From the NCBI GenBank assembly GCA_030429785.1, contig JAUIEQ010000008.1, positions 1 to 13,076 of the forward strand: a stretch of 13,076 nucleotides of DNA, in the 5' to 3' direction. Origin of the DNA: a bacterium. Lineage in GTDB: Bacteria; Patescibacteriota; Patescibacteriia; S139-126; S139-133. Positions within the stretch are counted from its first letter, which is position 1, and every line of letters begins with the position of its first letter. The translations under genes and the position numbers were made by a program. The notes beneath the pieces were generated by a model that was not told the origin of the DNA, did not search any database, and saw only the letters and a list, made by a program, of their open reading frames with translations. Shown here one piece after another: positions 1 to 6,449 of this stretch.

Positions 1-2
1 CT

Positions 3-323
3 AAAGGATCGGTTATTATCGAGTACGTTGGGCCAATACTGACCAACCAAGAACGCGATGAAAAAGGTGGTAAATATTTGTTTGAAGTCAGCTCACGACG
101 AACAATTGACGGCAGTGGTCGAGCTAACATCGCTCGCTATATCAACCATGCATGCAAACCAAATGCTGAGCCAGAAATACGAAAGGGTCGAGTATTTATT
201 GAAGCTATCAAGAAGATACGAGCTGGTGATGAAATTACTTATGATTATGGCGAAGAGTATGTTGATGCATTTATCAAGCCGCATGGGTGCAAATGCCGTA
301 CCTGCATAACCAAAAAACAGTAG
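3..323 (+). CDS. SET-domain protein-lysine methyltransferase, 3' part (N-terminus outside window)
   Basis: The reading frame is open from the left edge and ends at a TAG, leaving 106 residues, so the start is missing. The visible part is the C-terminal half of a SET domain. It shows IEYVGPIL near residues 7-14, RYINHACKPNA (the NHSC-type motif that helps form the SAM pocket and pseudoknot), and GDEITYDYGEEY, the second pseudoknot strand with the catalytic Tyr region. A post-SET-like cysteine cluster, HGCKCRTC, follows and would bind zinc. SET enzymes transfer methyl groups from SAM to protein lysines. The substrate in this bacterium cannot be read from sequence. The gene ends inside a hairpin shared with the convergent gene on its right. 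The family call is firm; the target is unknown. Confidence 0.9.
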   Translation, partial: KGSVIIEYVGPILTNQERDEKGGKYLFEVSSRRTIDGSGRANIARYINHACKPNAEPEIRKGRVFIEAIKKIRAGDEITYDYGEEYVDAFIKPHGCKCRTCITKKQ

Positions 324-343
324 CCTCATGTGCTACTGTTTTT
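313..343. terminator. Bidirectional intrinsic terminator between convergent genes
   Basis: Stem CAGTAG (318-323) pairs with CTACTG (333-338) around a 9-nt loop. An A5 run before it and a T5 run after it extend the stem and give a U-tract on either strand. The left arm contains the SET gene stop codon, and the leftward gene ends 20 bp further on. Confidence 0.8.
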
Positions 344-362
344 GATATTGGCCTTGATTTGA

Positions 363-1043
363 CTAACAACCAAGCGCTTGCAAGCACGCTGCTTTGCCTT
401 GTGCATCAGTAATTTGGTCACAAGCCGCACACTGTGCTGCTTGCAAATCTTGAGTTACTTCTTGAATCTGTTGTACCTCTGCAGTAATTTCTGCAAACAC
501 TATATCTTGCGGCAAATCAAACTGTGACCGATCAACATTCCATGTTGAACAATCGTAATCAACAGACATATCAAGGTCTACATTTTCTTTTGGATCATCC
601 TCATACTCAGTTGATTCTACTTCATTATAAGCAAGCTTTGTCCCTTGATTACCAAACGCATCACTCCATACATACAACCACTCATTATCACGAATCATGT
701 GACTTTCGTATGTACCAAATGTTTCGTCTGAACTAACAAAATCACCACGCATTTGATTACCACTAAAGTACACCGTTCCTGATTGCGTGCTGTATTCATC
801 TTGATGCTCAAAGTCACATTGCATCGGCACCCCAAGCAACATCAAACCTCGCAATGTTCCTGTGCCAATCGTGCGCTCTGTGTTATCCTGCATGCTTTCT
901 TCCATCACTTCTCCTTCTTGCTGCATTGATGACTCTACCTCCAGAGCAATTGTATCAGTCTCTGCAGAACGCTGCGAAGCAAAGTACGCCCCACCTCCAA
1001 TAACAATAACGGCAATAATACCGTATATAATTCCTTTTGACAT
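363..1043 (-). CDS. Membrane-anchored, cysteine-containing extracytoplasmic protein of unknown function
   Basis: This is a 226-residue protein from the ATG at 1043. An upstream alternative start would add 19 residues but places a polar stretch before the obvious membrane segment, so the internal Met (MSKGIIYG) is preferred. Residues about 4-22 form one hydrophobic helix rich in Ile, Val and Gly, which acts as a signal anchor. An acidic, Gln/Ser/Glu-rich linker follows to about residue 60. A globular part then carries MQCDFEH, SGTVYFSGNQMRGDF and WLYVWSDAFG. It reads like a beta-rich domain that recurs in CPR secreted proteins, but I cannot name a family. The C-terminus has Cys205, Cys208, Cys220 and Cys226, with Cys76 and Cys165 earlier, suggesting disulfides or metal binding outside the cell. 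It ends at TAG. It lies 64 bp after the NTPase gene and may be the last gene of that group. Confidence 0.75.
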   Translation of the reverse strand: MSKGIIYGIIAVIVIGGGAYFASQRSAETDTIALEVESSMQQEGEVMEESMQDNTERTIGTGTLRGLMLLGVPMQCDFEHQDEYSTQSGTVYFSGNQMRGDFVSSDETFGTYESHMIRDNEWLYVWSDAFGNQGTKLAYNEVESTEYEDDPKENVDLDMSVDYDCSTWNVDRSQFDLPQDIVFAEITAEVQQIQEVTQDLQAAQCAACDQITDAQGKAACLQALGC

Positions 1044-1107
1044 ATAGTTAGTATCGTTAATACTTGTATTGTTTATAGCAAAAAAAACTTGGGACAACAA
1101 TAGCCTG

Positions 1108-1416
1108 TTACATTACACTTTCCAAAATAATTTTTTGTTCAAAGCCACCGCGTTTTGTACGCTTTGCTAAACGTACTGCTTCTAACTTTGATGTATCCAA
1201 ATTATAATGCTGACATATTGCCAACACAACTTCTGCTACATCAGCAGCCTCCTCAAGAGATGGTTCGTGCAAAAACTCATTAACTTCTTCATGTAGTTTT
1301 GCATGTAGCTTTTCCTGATATTCATCCTCATCAGCAATATGTATGACTGGCTGAAGGTTATCAGCTCGTATAATTTCAGGAATCGCATCACGAACTAACT
1401 TGTTATATTTGATCAT
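1108..1416 (-). CDS. MazG-like all-alpha NTP pyrophosphohydrolase (house-cleaning NTPase, COG4997-like)
   Basis: The protein has 102 residues. It opens with YNKLVRDAIPEII, typical of the YvdC/COG4997 group of short MazG-superfamily enzymes. The metal-binding signature is visible as E43-E44-x-x-E47 followed by E56-x-x-D59 (SLEEAADVAEV). The C-terminus RTKRGGFEQKIILE also matches the group. Members hydrolyse non-canonical or damaged nucleoside triphosphates to monophosphate and pyrophosphate, and so clean the dNTP pool. The start is 18 bp after the stop of the Y-family polymerase, so the two are very likely cotranscribed. This links nucleotide-pool cleaning with translesion synthesis. The exact substrate is not determined. 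A distant phosphoribosyl-ATP pyrophosphatase-like role cannot be excluded, but no his genes are nearby. Confidence 0.85.
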   Translation of the reverse strand: MIKYNKLVRDAIPEIIRADNLQPVIHIADEDEYQEKLHAKLHEEVNEFLHEPSLEEAADVAEVVLAICQHYNLDTSKLEAVRLAKRTKRGGFEQKIILESVM

Positions 1417-1434
1417 AAAAAAGTACTTAATTAA

Positions 1435-2748
1435 TTATATATCTGAGCGCTCAACCGAAACGCTCTTGCGAAAACCAATACGATCATGTGCAAAATCACC
1501 CATGCCATGCATAATTCCAGGATACACTGTATACTCGCCATATTTTGTATTCAATTTATCAAGCGCACTACCCAACGCATAGTCAGTAGTACCATCGCCC
1601 CAAAATGACAATTGTGGCGAGAATGGACTGAGCGAACTAACACTCACTGCCAATAGACGGACTTTGGTTTTGAGGACTGCTTGATTCAGACCTTGCACTG
1701 CTGCTTCATACACTTGTTTGGTGGTGAAAATAGGCACTGCCAACTTGCGACTCTGCCACTCACCTTTGACAATTGACTGCCCATCCTGTGGCTGCACATA
1801 ACTAAAACCACTATATATCGATCGCGCCACTAAATTTTGTTCACGTAATCTTCTACCAGTTTTTTCACACAACTTATATAACACTTGTCGTAAGTATACC
1901 TTGTCCATAACATGCTTAGGCACGCAATATGAATGACCAACTGATTTTTGTACCGCGCCTTCTTTTTTGATCCAATTACTGATTTCAATACCATTCACAT
2001 GTGCCCATAAGTAATATCCATACTTACCAAAACTAAGCATCAGCTTTTGCGGATCAGCTTGTTGCAAAACACCAAGGTCTGTAATGCCAACTGCTTGCAA
2101 CCGCGCTGCCATTCGATCAGCAATACCACACGCATGCTGCAACGGTCGACCAGCAAACACGTGCGTATGCGCATATACTGCACAAGCATCTTGATCAATA
2201 TCAAACAGCGGGTCGTTCTGATCCACAACAATAACCGTCAAACCATTTGGCTTATGCTCTTCTGCAGCAAACTTTGCCAACCAATGCGTAAACGAAATTC
2301 CAACAGAACATTGCAACCAACTACCAATTTCTTGCTTGATGCGACGTTTGATTGTTTGTGCAACACTAACTGCTTCACGCATATCAGCGACCCAGCCAGT
2401 CAAATCAACAAATGCCTCATCAATTGAATAAGGCGAAACATTATCTGAATATTCAGCAAGCAGCACAAAAATAGCCTTGGAAACAATGCGATACTTAGCT
2501 GGCTCATTTTCTACCAAAACAATATCAGGACACAGCCTACGCGCATGCTGAACTCGCATAGCTGTTTTGACACCTCGTTGCTTGGCTTCAATAGAAGCTG
2601 CTATGATACAGCCGTTGTCTGATAAATATGCGCATACACCAACTGGCTTGCCACGCAGCAATGGATTGGCCTGCTGCTCAACGCTAGCAAAATAACTATT
2701 CATATCAAGCAGTAGCACAATCTTGTTTTGTTGAGGTTTATTCCACAT
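1435..2748 (-). CDS. Y-family translesion DNA polymerase (DinB/UmuC type)
   Basis: The protein has 437 residues from the ATG at 2748. The frame stays open further upstream (to 2817), but that stretch overlaps the preceding gene and resembles no polymerase sequence. Catalytic motifs are intact: LLLDMNSYFASVEQ at residues 12-25 with metal ligand Asp15, and YSIDEAF at 107-113 with Asp110/Glu111. KPVGVCAY, a helix-hairpin-helix region (GITDLGVLQQADPQKL) and a little-finger domain follow. QLSFW at about 379-383 looks like a beta-clamp binding peptide. The DMNSYFASVE form and the tail after the clamp motif are closer to UmuC/YqjW-type enzymes than to classical Pol IV. The enzyme would copy damaged templates with low fidelity. 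The ATG overlaps the stop of the DUF6504-like gene by 11 bp, implying translational coupling. lexA lies nearby. Confidence 0.93.
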   Translation of the reverse strand: MWNKPQQNKIVLLLDMNSYFASVEQQANPLLRGKPVGVCAYLSDNGCIIAASIEAKQRGVKTAMRVQHARRLCPDIVLVENEPAKYRIVSKAIFVLLAEYSDNVSPYSIDEAFVDLTGWVADMREAVSVAQTIKRRIKQEIGSWLQCSVGISFTHWLAKFAAEEHKPNGLTVIVVDQNDPLFDIDQDACAVYAHTHVFAGRPLQHACGIADRMAARLQAVGITDLGVLQQADPQKLMLSFGKYGYYLWAHVNGIEISNWIKKEGAVQKSVGHSYCVPKHVMDKVYLRQVLYKLCEKTGRRLREQNLVARSIYSGFSYVQPQDGQSIVKGEWQSRKLAVPIFTTKQVYEAAVQGLNQAVLKTKVRLLAVSVSSLSPFSPQLSFWGDGTTDYALGSALDKLNTKYGEYTVYPGIMHGMGDFAHDRIGFRKSVSVERSDI

Positions 2749-2983
2749 ACAACTCTTCCAAGGTCCATGTGAGATTATTGGTCGAAAAAGCCAAACGAAA
2801 AAACTGAACTCCATCACTCACAGAAAAGTAATACACTTTATCCCTACCAATATATTTATGATGAACCATTGTCAGCTGCGTAATAGTGTAGAGCCGACTA
2901 TTCCAAACAAATTTGCGAGGGATAACTTTGTTGTGCAAAAACGCTACAGAAACCTCAATGTGTTCATTAATTTTTTCATGCAT
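2738..2983 (-). CDS. Small DUF6504-like partner of the Y-family polymerase
   Basis: The protein has 81 residues from the ATG at 2983 (MHEKINEHIEV). Earlier in-frame starts add only a hydrophobic stub. The pattern is a beta-rich small domain: VIPRKFVWNSRLYTI, then HHKYIGRDKVYYFSVSDG, FFRLAF and a final WTLEELYVE. This P-x-x-F-x-W-x-x-R-x-Y arrangement, with a later W-x-L-E-E-x-Y, resembles the DUF6504 proteins encoded beside ImuB/Y-family polymerases in other bacteria. I assign it by pattern, not by a database hit. Its last 11 bases overlap the polymerase start, the strongest sign that the two act together. No strong Shine-Dalgarno precedes it. A likely role is as an accessory or targeting factor for translesion synthesis. 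Confidence 0.7.
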   Translation of the reverse strand: MHEKINEHIEVSVAFLHNKVIPRKFVWNSRLYTITQLTMVHHKYIGRDKVYYFSVSDGVQFFRLAFSTNNLTWTLEELYVE

Positions 2984-3048
2984 ATAAAAAATTAAAAAAT
3001 CATCAAACACAAACAATCGCCCAATTCACAAGCAGCCACTCTACTGCA

Positions 3049-3231
3049 TCAATATGCTTGCCACATGTATTGCGGTCGCACCCGCGTTGCTTTGCGAATT
3101 GACTTAATGTGGCCAAATGATAGTGCGTACAAACTTTTTTTGGGAGTAGTGCCATAATGCACTTTATCAAGAGATAGTTTTCGTTTGAGTGTAAAGCTCT
3201 TATAGGAACGTTTGTATTGTTTGATTGGCAT
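3049..3231 (-). CDS. Small, highly basic protein of unknown function
   Basis: A 60-residue ORF with an ATG start and TGA stop lies 65 bp upstream of the DUF6504-like gene on the same strand. It is strongly basic: Lys and Arg make up about a quarter of the residues, and there is a single Asp and no Glu. Tyr and Ser are frequent. Such composition suggests nucleic-acid binding, but no domain is recognised. A plausible leftward promoter lies about 45 bp upstream. There is no clear Shine-Dalgarno before the ATG, which keeps confidence moderate. It could instead be a leader of the polymerase operon mRNA. Confidence 0.42.
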   Translation of the reverse strand: MPIKQYKRSYKSFTLKRKLSLDKVHYGTTPKKSLYALSFGHIKSIRKATRVRPQYMWQAY

Positions 3232-3274
3232 GGGATTTGTTTGTTAATTAATAAAGACAGAAAGTCATATAGTG

Positions 3275-3304
3275 ATATAACCTACTAGCTTTACAAACCA
3301 GCAA
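3275..3304 (-). promoter_or_regulatory. Candidate leftward promoter of the translesion-polymerase operon
   Basis: Read on the minus strand there is TTGCTG, an 18-bp spacer, then TTATAT. The predicted start near 3268 leaves a leader of about 37 nt before the basic small ORF. It overlaps the rightward promoter at 3290-3317. Confidence 0.4.
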
Positions 3305-3317
3305 AACATCTTATAAT
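3290..3317 (+). promoter_or_regulatory. Near-consensus rightward sigma70 promoter with no protein gene downstream
   Basis: TTTACA (3290-3295), a 16-bp spacer, then a perfect TATAAT (3312-3317). Transcription would start near 3324. The next hundred bases contain no ORF, only hairpins, and lexA converges from the right. This suggests a short non-coding transcript. Confidence 0.55.
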
Positions 3318-3323
3318 AAAAAC

Positions 3324-3410
3324 ACACCTACATTAGTGACCAAAATAGTCACACGACCCGGTGTCAAAACGCTCGACTAGTGTTCCAAAGCTTGCGGGCG
3401 TTTTGTTTAT
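3324..3410 (+). ncRNA. Candidate short non-coding RNA ending at a strong hairpin
   Basis: The stretch after the TATAAT-type promoter folds into a small hairpin, GTGAC (3336-3340) with GTCAC (3348-3352). The strong hairpin at 3365-3405 follows. It has no coding potential. Length would be about 85 nt. It matches no RNA family I recognise. The alternative is that the hairpin simply terminates lexA and the promoter is fortuitous. Confidence 0.3.
3365..3405. terminator. Strong hairpin, probable terminator (possibly bidirectional)
   Basis: CAAAACGCTCG (3365-3375) pairs over 11 positions, one a G-U, with CGGGCGTTTTG (3395-3405) around a 19-nt loop. On the plus strand the T4 run in the arm is followed by GTTTAT. 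On the minus strand it lies 30 bp past the lexA stop and also carries a T4 run. Confidence 0.6.
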
Positions 3411-3434
3411 GTAAATATTTCTCGATTACATTTT

Positions 3435-4052
3435 TTACACTGTCTGATAATTACGAATTACACCTCTCACAATCCCCTGAATCGAGACATCCTTAACAAA
3501 AATTGGTTCATACTTACCATTAGCTGGTTGCAATCGAATTCGTTTTGCCTCTCGATAAAACCGCTTCAAAGTAGCATACGCATTATCCAAAAGCGCTACC
3601 ACAATATCACCATCATTGGGAGAATGATTGCGTTCAACAATAACATAATCACCAGACAAAATACCATCATCCATCATCGAATCTCCCTGCACTTTCAAAA
3701 CATATGTATTAAACTGACTAACCACCAGCTCACTTGGTACAGCTATTGTTTCATGTTCTTCAATTGCTTCAATTGGCTCACCAGCTGTAATCAAACCAGT
3801 CAACGGCAGCAGACAAGCAGCTGCAAATTCCTCAATTGAAGGAACAAGTTCCAATGAACGCTTGGTATTAAAATCTTTTTTCAAATACCCCTTACTACGC
3901 AAGCTTTCGATGTGCTGATGAATAGTTGCTGAAGAACTCAGCCCAAAATGATCACCAATTTCTTCATAACTTGGCGCATACCCATTGCGCTGCAAGAAGT
4001 CTTGAATAAAATCAAAGATTTGTTTTTGTCGTTTTGTGAGGGATTCTCCCAT
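3435..4052 (-). CDS. lexA: LexA repressor, SOS regulator
   Basis: This 205-residue protein is of normal LexA length. The N-terminal winged helix-turn-helix covers residues about 1-70, starting SLTKRQKQIFDFIQDF, with APSYEEIGDHFGLSSSATIHQH as recognition region. The self-cleavage site is Ala90-Gly91 in LITAGEP. The catalytic dyad is Ser125 (QGDSMMDDG) and Lys163 (ATLKRFYRE). LexA binds operators as a dimer and represses DNA-repair genes. RecA filaments on single-stranded DNA trigger its autocleavage. The presence of the cleavage bond and both catalytic residues shows a functional S24 peptidase. Its promoter lies at 4081-4108 with a DnaA box immediately upstream. The Y-family polymerase group to its left, transcribed the same way, is a plausible target. 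No classical GAAC-N4-GTTC or CTG-N10-CAG box was found. Confidence 0.97.
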   Translation of the reverse strand: MGESLTKRQKQIFDFIQDFLQRNGYAPSYEEIGDHFGLSSSATIHQHIESLRSKGYLKKDFNTKRSLELVPSIEEFAAACLLPLTGLITAGEPIEAIEEHETIAVPSELVVSQFNTYVLKVQGDSMMDDGILSGDYVIVERNHSPNDGDIVVALLDNAYATLKRFYREAKRIRLQPANGKYEPIFVKDVSIQGIVRGVIRNYQTV

Positions 4053-4080
4053 ATATTGTGAGCCAAAATAATATAACTAC

Positions 4081-4108
4081 AGTATACCGAAAAAAAACCG
4101 AAAGTCAA
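4081..4108 (-). promoter_or_regulatory. lexA promoter with repeated CGGT motif in the spacer
   Basis: Read on the minus strand: TTGACT, a 16-bp spacer, then TATACT. Transcription would begin near 4074, about 22 nt before the ATG. The spacer holds two copies of TTTCGGT 11 bp apart, separated by a T run. That is about one helical turn, as for a dimeric DNA-binding protein. It is a candidate LexA autoregulatory site, unproven. Confidence 0.7.
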
Positions 4109-4109
4109 T

Positions 4110-4118
4110 TGTGGATAA
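4110..4118 (-). promoter_or_regulatory. Perfect consensus DnaA box next to the lexA -35
   Basis: TTATCCACA reads on the minus strand, one base upstream of the lexA -35 hexamer. It also lies 12 bp upstream of the -35 of the divergent gene. Confidence 0.5.
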
Positions 4119-4129
4119 CCTAATTTGCC

Positions 4130-4158
4130 TTGGCTATCACAATAAAACATTCTACAAT
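4130..4158 (+). promoter_or_regulatory. Promoter of the small membrane protein gene
   Basis: TTGGCT (4130-4135), a 17-bp spacer, and TACAAT (4153-4158). The start would be near 4165. It is divergent from the lexA promoter. Confidence 0.5.
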
Positions 4159-4197
4159 AGTAATAGCTAACAGAACATTTACAACAGGAGGTGAAAA

Positions 4198-4575
4198 ATG
4201 CGTACAATAAAATCATTTTTTGCAGAACTAGAGCCATACGGCTTGGTTCTTTGGATGCTTACCATGGTTGGAACACCACTTGCGTTTCTAAATCTCACAA
4301 TTAGTAGTGCCATATTTGCATTCATTCTCGGAATTGTCAGCTGCGCTGGCTGTGTACAAAAATGGCAAAACAAAAACGGGCAGCTGCACGTGTCTGTAGC
4401 AACAATTATCGCCTTAGTGTGCATTTTTATTTTTTATTATTTTGCGGTTGCCATAGCGTGGCAAACACAAGCCTTGTTCTATATAGTCGCAGCTACTGGG
4501 CCGCTCAATAATCTCGCGTACCATTACGCAAAAAAGTATCAAATACTACTCCCCGTATCGGCTCCAAAAAAATAA
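4198..4575 (+). CDS. Small polytopic membrane protein of unknown function
   Basis: The protein has 125 residues with an excellent ribosome binding site, AGGAGGTG at 4186-4193, four bases before the ATG. Hydropathy suggests three to four membrane helices: about residues 13-33, 35-53, 66-90 and possibly 91-107. The second contains Cys-Ala-Gly-Cys (SCAGCVQKW). A short cytoplasmic loop and a Lys-rich C-terminus (SAPKK) are consistent with a positive-inside orientation. I do not recognise a family. It is monocistronic, with its own promoter and a terminator 20 bp after the stop, and shares its upstream region with lexA. That leaves open a stress link, but nothing in the protein shows one. Confidence 0.75.
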   Translation: MRTIKSFFAELEPYGLVLWMLTMVGTPLAFLNLTISSAIFAFILGIVSCAGCVQKWQNKNGQLHVSVATIIALVCIFIFYYFAVAIAWQTQALFYIVAATGPLNNLAYHYAKKYQILLPVSAPKK

Positions 4576-4594
4576 AAACAATACAATAATACAA

Positions 4595-4617
4595 AACCCT
4601 CGAACACATCGAGGGTT
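4595..4617. terminator. Terminator between the membrane protein gene and sufU
   Basis: AACCCTCGA (4595-4603) pairs perfectly over 9 bp with TCGAGGGTT (4609-4617) around ACACA, and TATT follows on the plus strand. A-rich sequence on the left gives T-rich sequence on the minus strand, so it can serve the convergent sufU as well. It overlaps the sufU stop codon. Confidence 0.8.
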
Positions 4618-4981
4618 ATTCAACATCATGCATTTGTTTGAGCGTATACAATGGTAGCAGCGCGCATTTGATACGCGAGGGAGAAAGCTCAATATCTAAT
4701 GCTGCAATACAATCCTGATGAGCAATAGTCATGACGTCATCAAGGGTCTTGCCAATCAACTGCTCAGAAAAAATACTTGCCGATGCTTGGGAAATCGTAC
4801 ATCCAGCACCATGCCAACCAACTTGCTTGATAACCCCTTCATCAGAGAACAGCACATCAAAAACCAGTCGATCACCGCAATATGGATTAAACCCTTCAAA
4901 AACTTTATCAGGCGCATCTAACCTGCCTTTGTTCTTTGGATGGCGGAGGTGTTTAAATATTTTTTGATTATAGATGCTCAT
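4616..4981 (-). CDS. sufU: SufU/IscU-like iron-sulfur cluster assembly protein
   Basis: The protein has 121 residues from the ATG at 4981 (MSIYNQKIF). The open frame upstream adds only a short hydrophobic stub. The three conserved cysteines are Cys35 in NPYCGD (with Asp37), Cys61 in GAGCTISQASAS and Cys106 in SRIKCALLPL. The motif wording (GAGC-T-IS-Q-ASAS, R-I-K-C-A) is SufU-like. The spacing between the second and third cysteines (45) is close to IscU, and the insertion usual in Bacillus-type SufU is missing. The protein either accepts persulfide sulfur from SufS through a zinc site or holds a nascent cluster. It follows sufS by 100 bp on the same strand. A TATACA close to the ATG could allow a very short leader. 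Confidence 0.92.
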   Translation of the reverse strand: MSIYNQKIFKHLRHPKNKGRLDAPDKVFEGFNPYCGDRLVFDVLFSDEGVIKQVGWHGAGCTISQASASIFSEQLIGKTLDDVMTIAHQDCIAALDIELSPSRIKCALLPLYTLKQMHDVE

Positions 4982-5081
4982 ACTTGTATAGTACTTTAAA
5001 AAGTAAATCAAATATTATTTTGTTTTTTCTTAGTAACCATTTGTTAAATAAATATAAATACTAAAAAGCTTCCAAAAAGTA

Positions 5082-6311
5082 TCAGGAATTAAGTTTCTTC
5101 CACTCATTAATAATCAATTTTAATTTTTCTACCATATAATCAATATCAGCCTTATCATTATAAATATGCGTACTCACACGAACACTCGCAGATGCTCCTA
5201 GTACATCATGTAACGGCATTGCGCAATGATGCCCGGCGCGCACTGCAATACCATGGTCGTTGCAAAGCGTTGCCAAGTCATGCGCATGAATATCATCAAC
5301 CACAAAACTCACAATCCCGATTCGATTTTCACTAGAGGATCCCAAAACTCGCACACCATCAACTCCACGCAACTGCTCATACATATACGCGCTTAACATA
5401 CGATCGTGCTGCGCAACTTTTTTCATACCAATACTTTGCATATAATCAAGAGCCTCCCCAAATGCAAAAACCTGCGCCAATTGCTTGGTGCCTGCTTCGA
5501 GCAACCATGGCATTGGCTTGAATGTCAGCTTGTCTTTGGTTACTTGTTGTATCATTTCTCCACCACCCAAGAACGGTTGTATTGCACCAAAGTGCTTGTG
5601 ATCCACATACGCTACGCCAAGTCCAGTTGGCCCCAGCATTTTATGAGCTGAAAAACAATAAAAATCAGGCTGCAACACCTGCATATCAAGTTGCATATGA
5701 GCCGCGGCTTGCGCGCCATCTACTACCACCGCTGTATCAAGCTCATGTGCCATTGCAATAATACGCTCCAGCGGATTAATCACCCCTAACACATTTGAAG
5801 CATGTGTAATGCACAACAACCGAGCTTGCTGCAATACGGATTTCATTTCAGTAACAGCTTGCAGCTCACCAGTACGCTGTATAGGCCAGTACTCAATATG
5901 CAATTCAAGCTCTTGTGCTAACAACCGCCATGGAACGATATTGCTATGATGTTCCATTTCAGTCAACACAATAGTATCACCACGCTGCAGAACATGCCGA
6001 GCCCAAGCGCGAGCAATCATATTAATACTCTCGGTTGTACCACTGGTAAAAACAATACTCTTGGGACTTACTGCATTGATGTGTTGCGCTGTCTTGATAC
6101 GCACTTGCTCATACAACTTGGTTGCTTGCTCAGCCAAATCATATGATCCCCGGTGAATATTGGCATTAAACCGCTCATACCAAGCTTTTTCTGCAGCAAT
6201 AACAGTGGCTGGTTTTTGCGTTGTTGCAGCTGAATCAAGATACACAAATCGATCACCTTTGTGCTGAGTGTTTTGCAATAACGGAAAAGTATCTTTTAGT
6301 TGTTGAGACAT
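5082..6311 (-). CDS. sufS: SufS group II cysteine desulfurase
   Basis: The protein has 409 residues from the ATG at 6311 (MSQQLKDTFP). A TTG upstream would add 14 unconserved residues. It is a fold-type I PLP enzyme. VYLDSAATTQKP opens the domain, TEMEHHSN at about 117-124 stacks on PLP, VVDGAQAAAH supplies the Asp that binds the pyridine nitrogen, and Lys224 in FSAHKMLGPTG forms the Schiff base. Cys363 in RAGHHCAMP is the persulfide-forming cysteine on the short group II loop. It converts cysteine to alanine and a protein persulfide, which SufU would take up. Length and motifs are complete. A TATAGT six bases before the ATG raises the possibility of a nearly leaderless mRNA. The gene is separated from the other suf genes by the 53-aa gene and the methyltransferase. 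Confidence 0.96.
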   Translation of the reverse strand: MSQQLKDTFPLLQNTQHKGDRFVYLDSAATTQKPATVIAAEKAWYERFNANIHRGSYDLAEQATKLYEQVRIKTAQHINAVSPKSIVFTSGTTESINMIARAWARHVLQRGDTIVLTEMEHHSNIVPWRLLAQELELHIEYWPIQRTGELQAVTEMKSVLQQARLLCITHASNVLGVINPLERIIAMAHELDTAVVVDGAQAAAHMQLDMQVLQPDFYCFSAHKMLGPTGLGVAYVDHKHFGAIQPFLGGGEMIQQVTKDKLTFKPMPWLLEAGTKQLAQVFAFGEALDYMQSIGMKKVAQHDRMLSAYMYEQLRGVDGVRVLGSSSENRIGIVSFVVDDIHAHDLATLCNDHGIAVRAGHHCAMPLHDVLGASASVRVSTHIYNDKADIDYMVEKLKLIINEWKKLNS

Positions 6312-6363
6312 AGCTGTACTATAGCAAATAACACGTATTCTTAACACATACAAGCAGCATATA

Positions 6364-6392
6364 TTGACAAGCCAACAATCATTGACTATACT
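6364..6392 (+). promoter_or_regulatory. Near-consensus sigma70 promoter of the 53-aa protein gene
   Basis: A perfect TTGACA (6364-6369), an ideal 17-bp spacer, and TATACT (6387-6392). The predicted start near 6399 leaves a leader of about 50 nt. It is the best-matching promoter in the window and implies a highly expressed small gene. Confidence 0.75.
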
Positions 6393-6449
6393 TCCAAATC
6401 ATAAGCACATTAACGAATACATAACCATACTACAATGGAGACATTCAAA

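Noticed and set aside
2749..2817. N-terminal extension of the Y-family polymerase
   Set aside because: The extension overlaps the DUF6504-like gene and matches nothing in polymerases. The ATG at 2748 places the catalytic Asp at the usual distance.
3238..3286. Shared TGACTTTC motif upstream of lexA and of the basic ORF as an SOS box
   Set aside because: In the lexA region it overlaps the -35 hexamer, it is short and not palindromic, and two copies are too few to support an operator.
3232..3434. Known RNA family (tmRNA, 6S, preQ1 or SAM riboswitch) in the lexA-polymerase gap
   Set aside because: No diagnostic conserved sequence was found. Only generic hairpins are present.
3938..4424. Alternative minus-strand ORFs over the lexA upstream region and the small membrane protein gene
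   Set aside because: They overlap better supported genes, lack binding sites and have low-complexity, Cys/Phe-rich composition of antisense frames.
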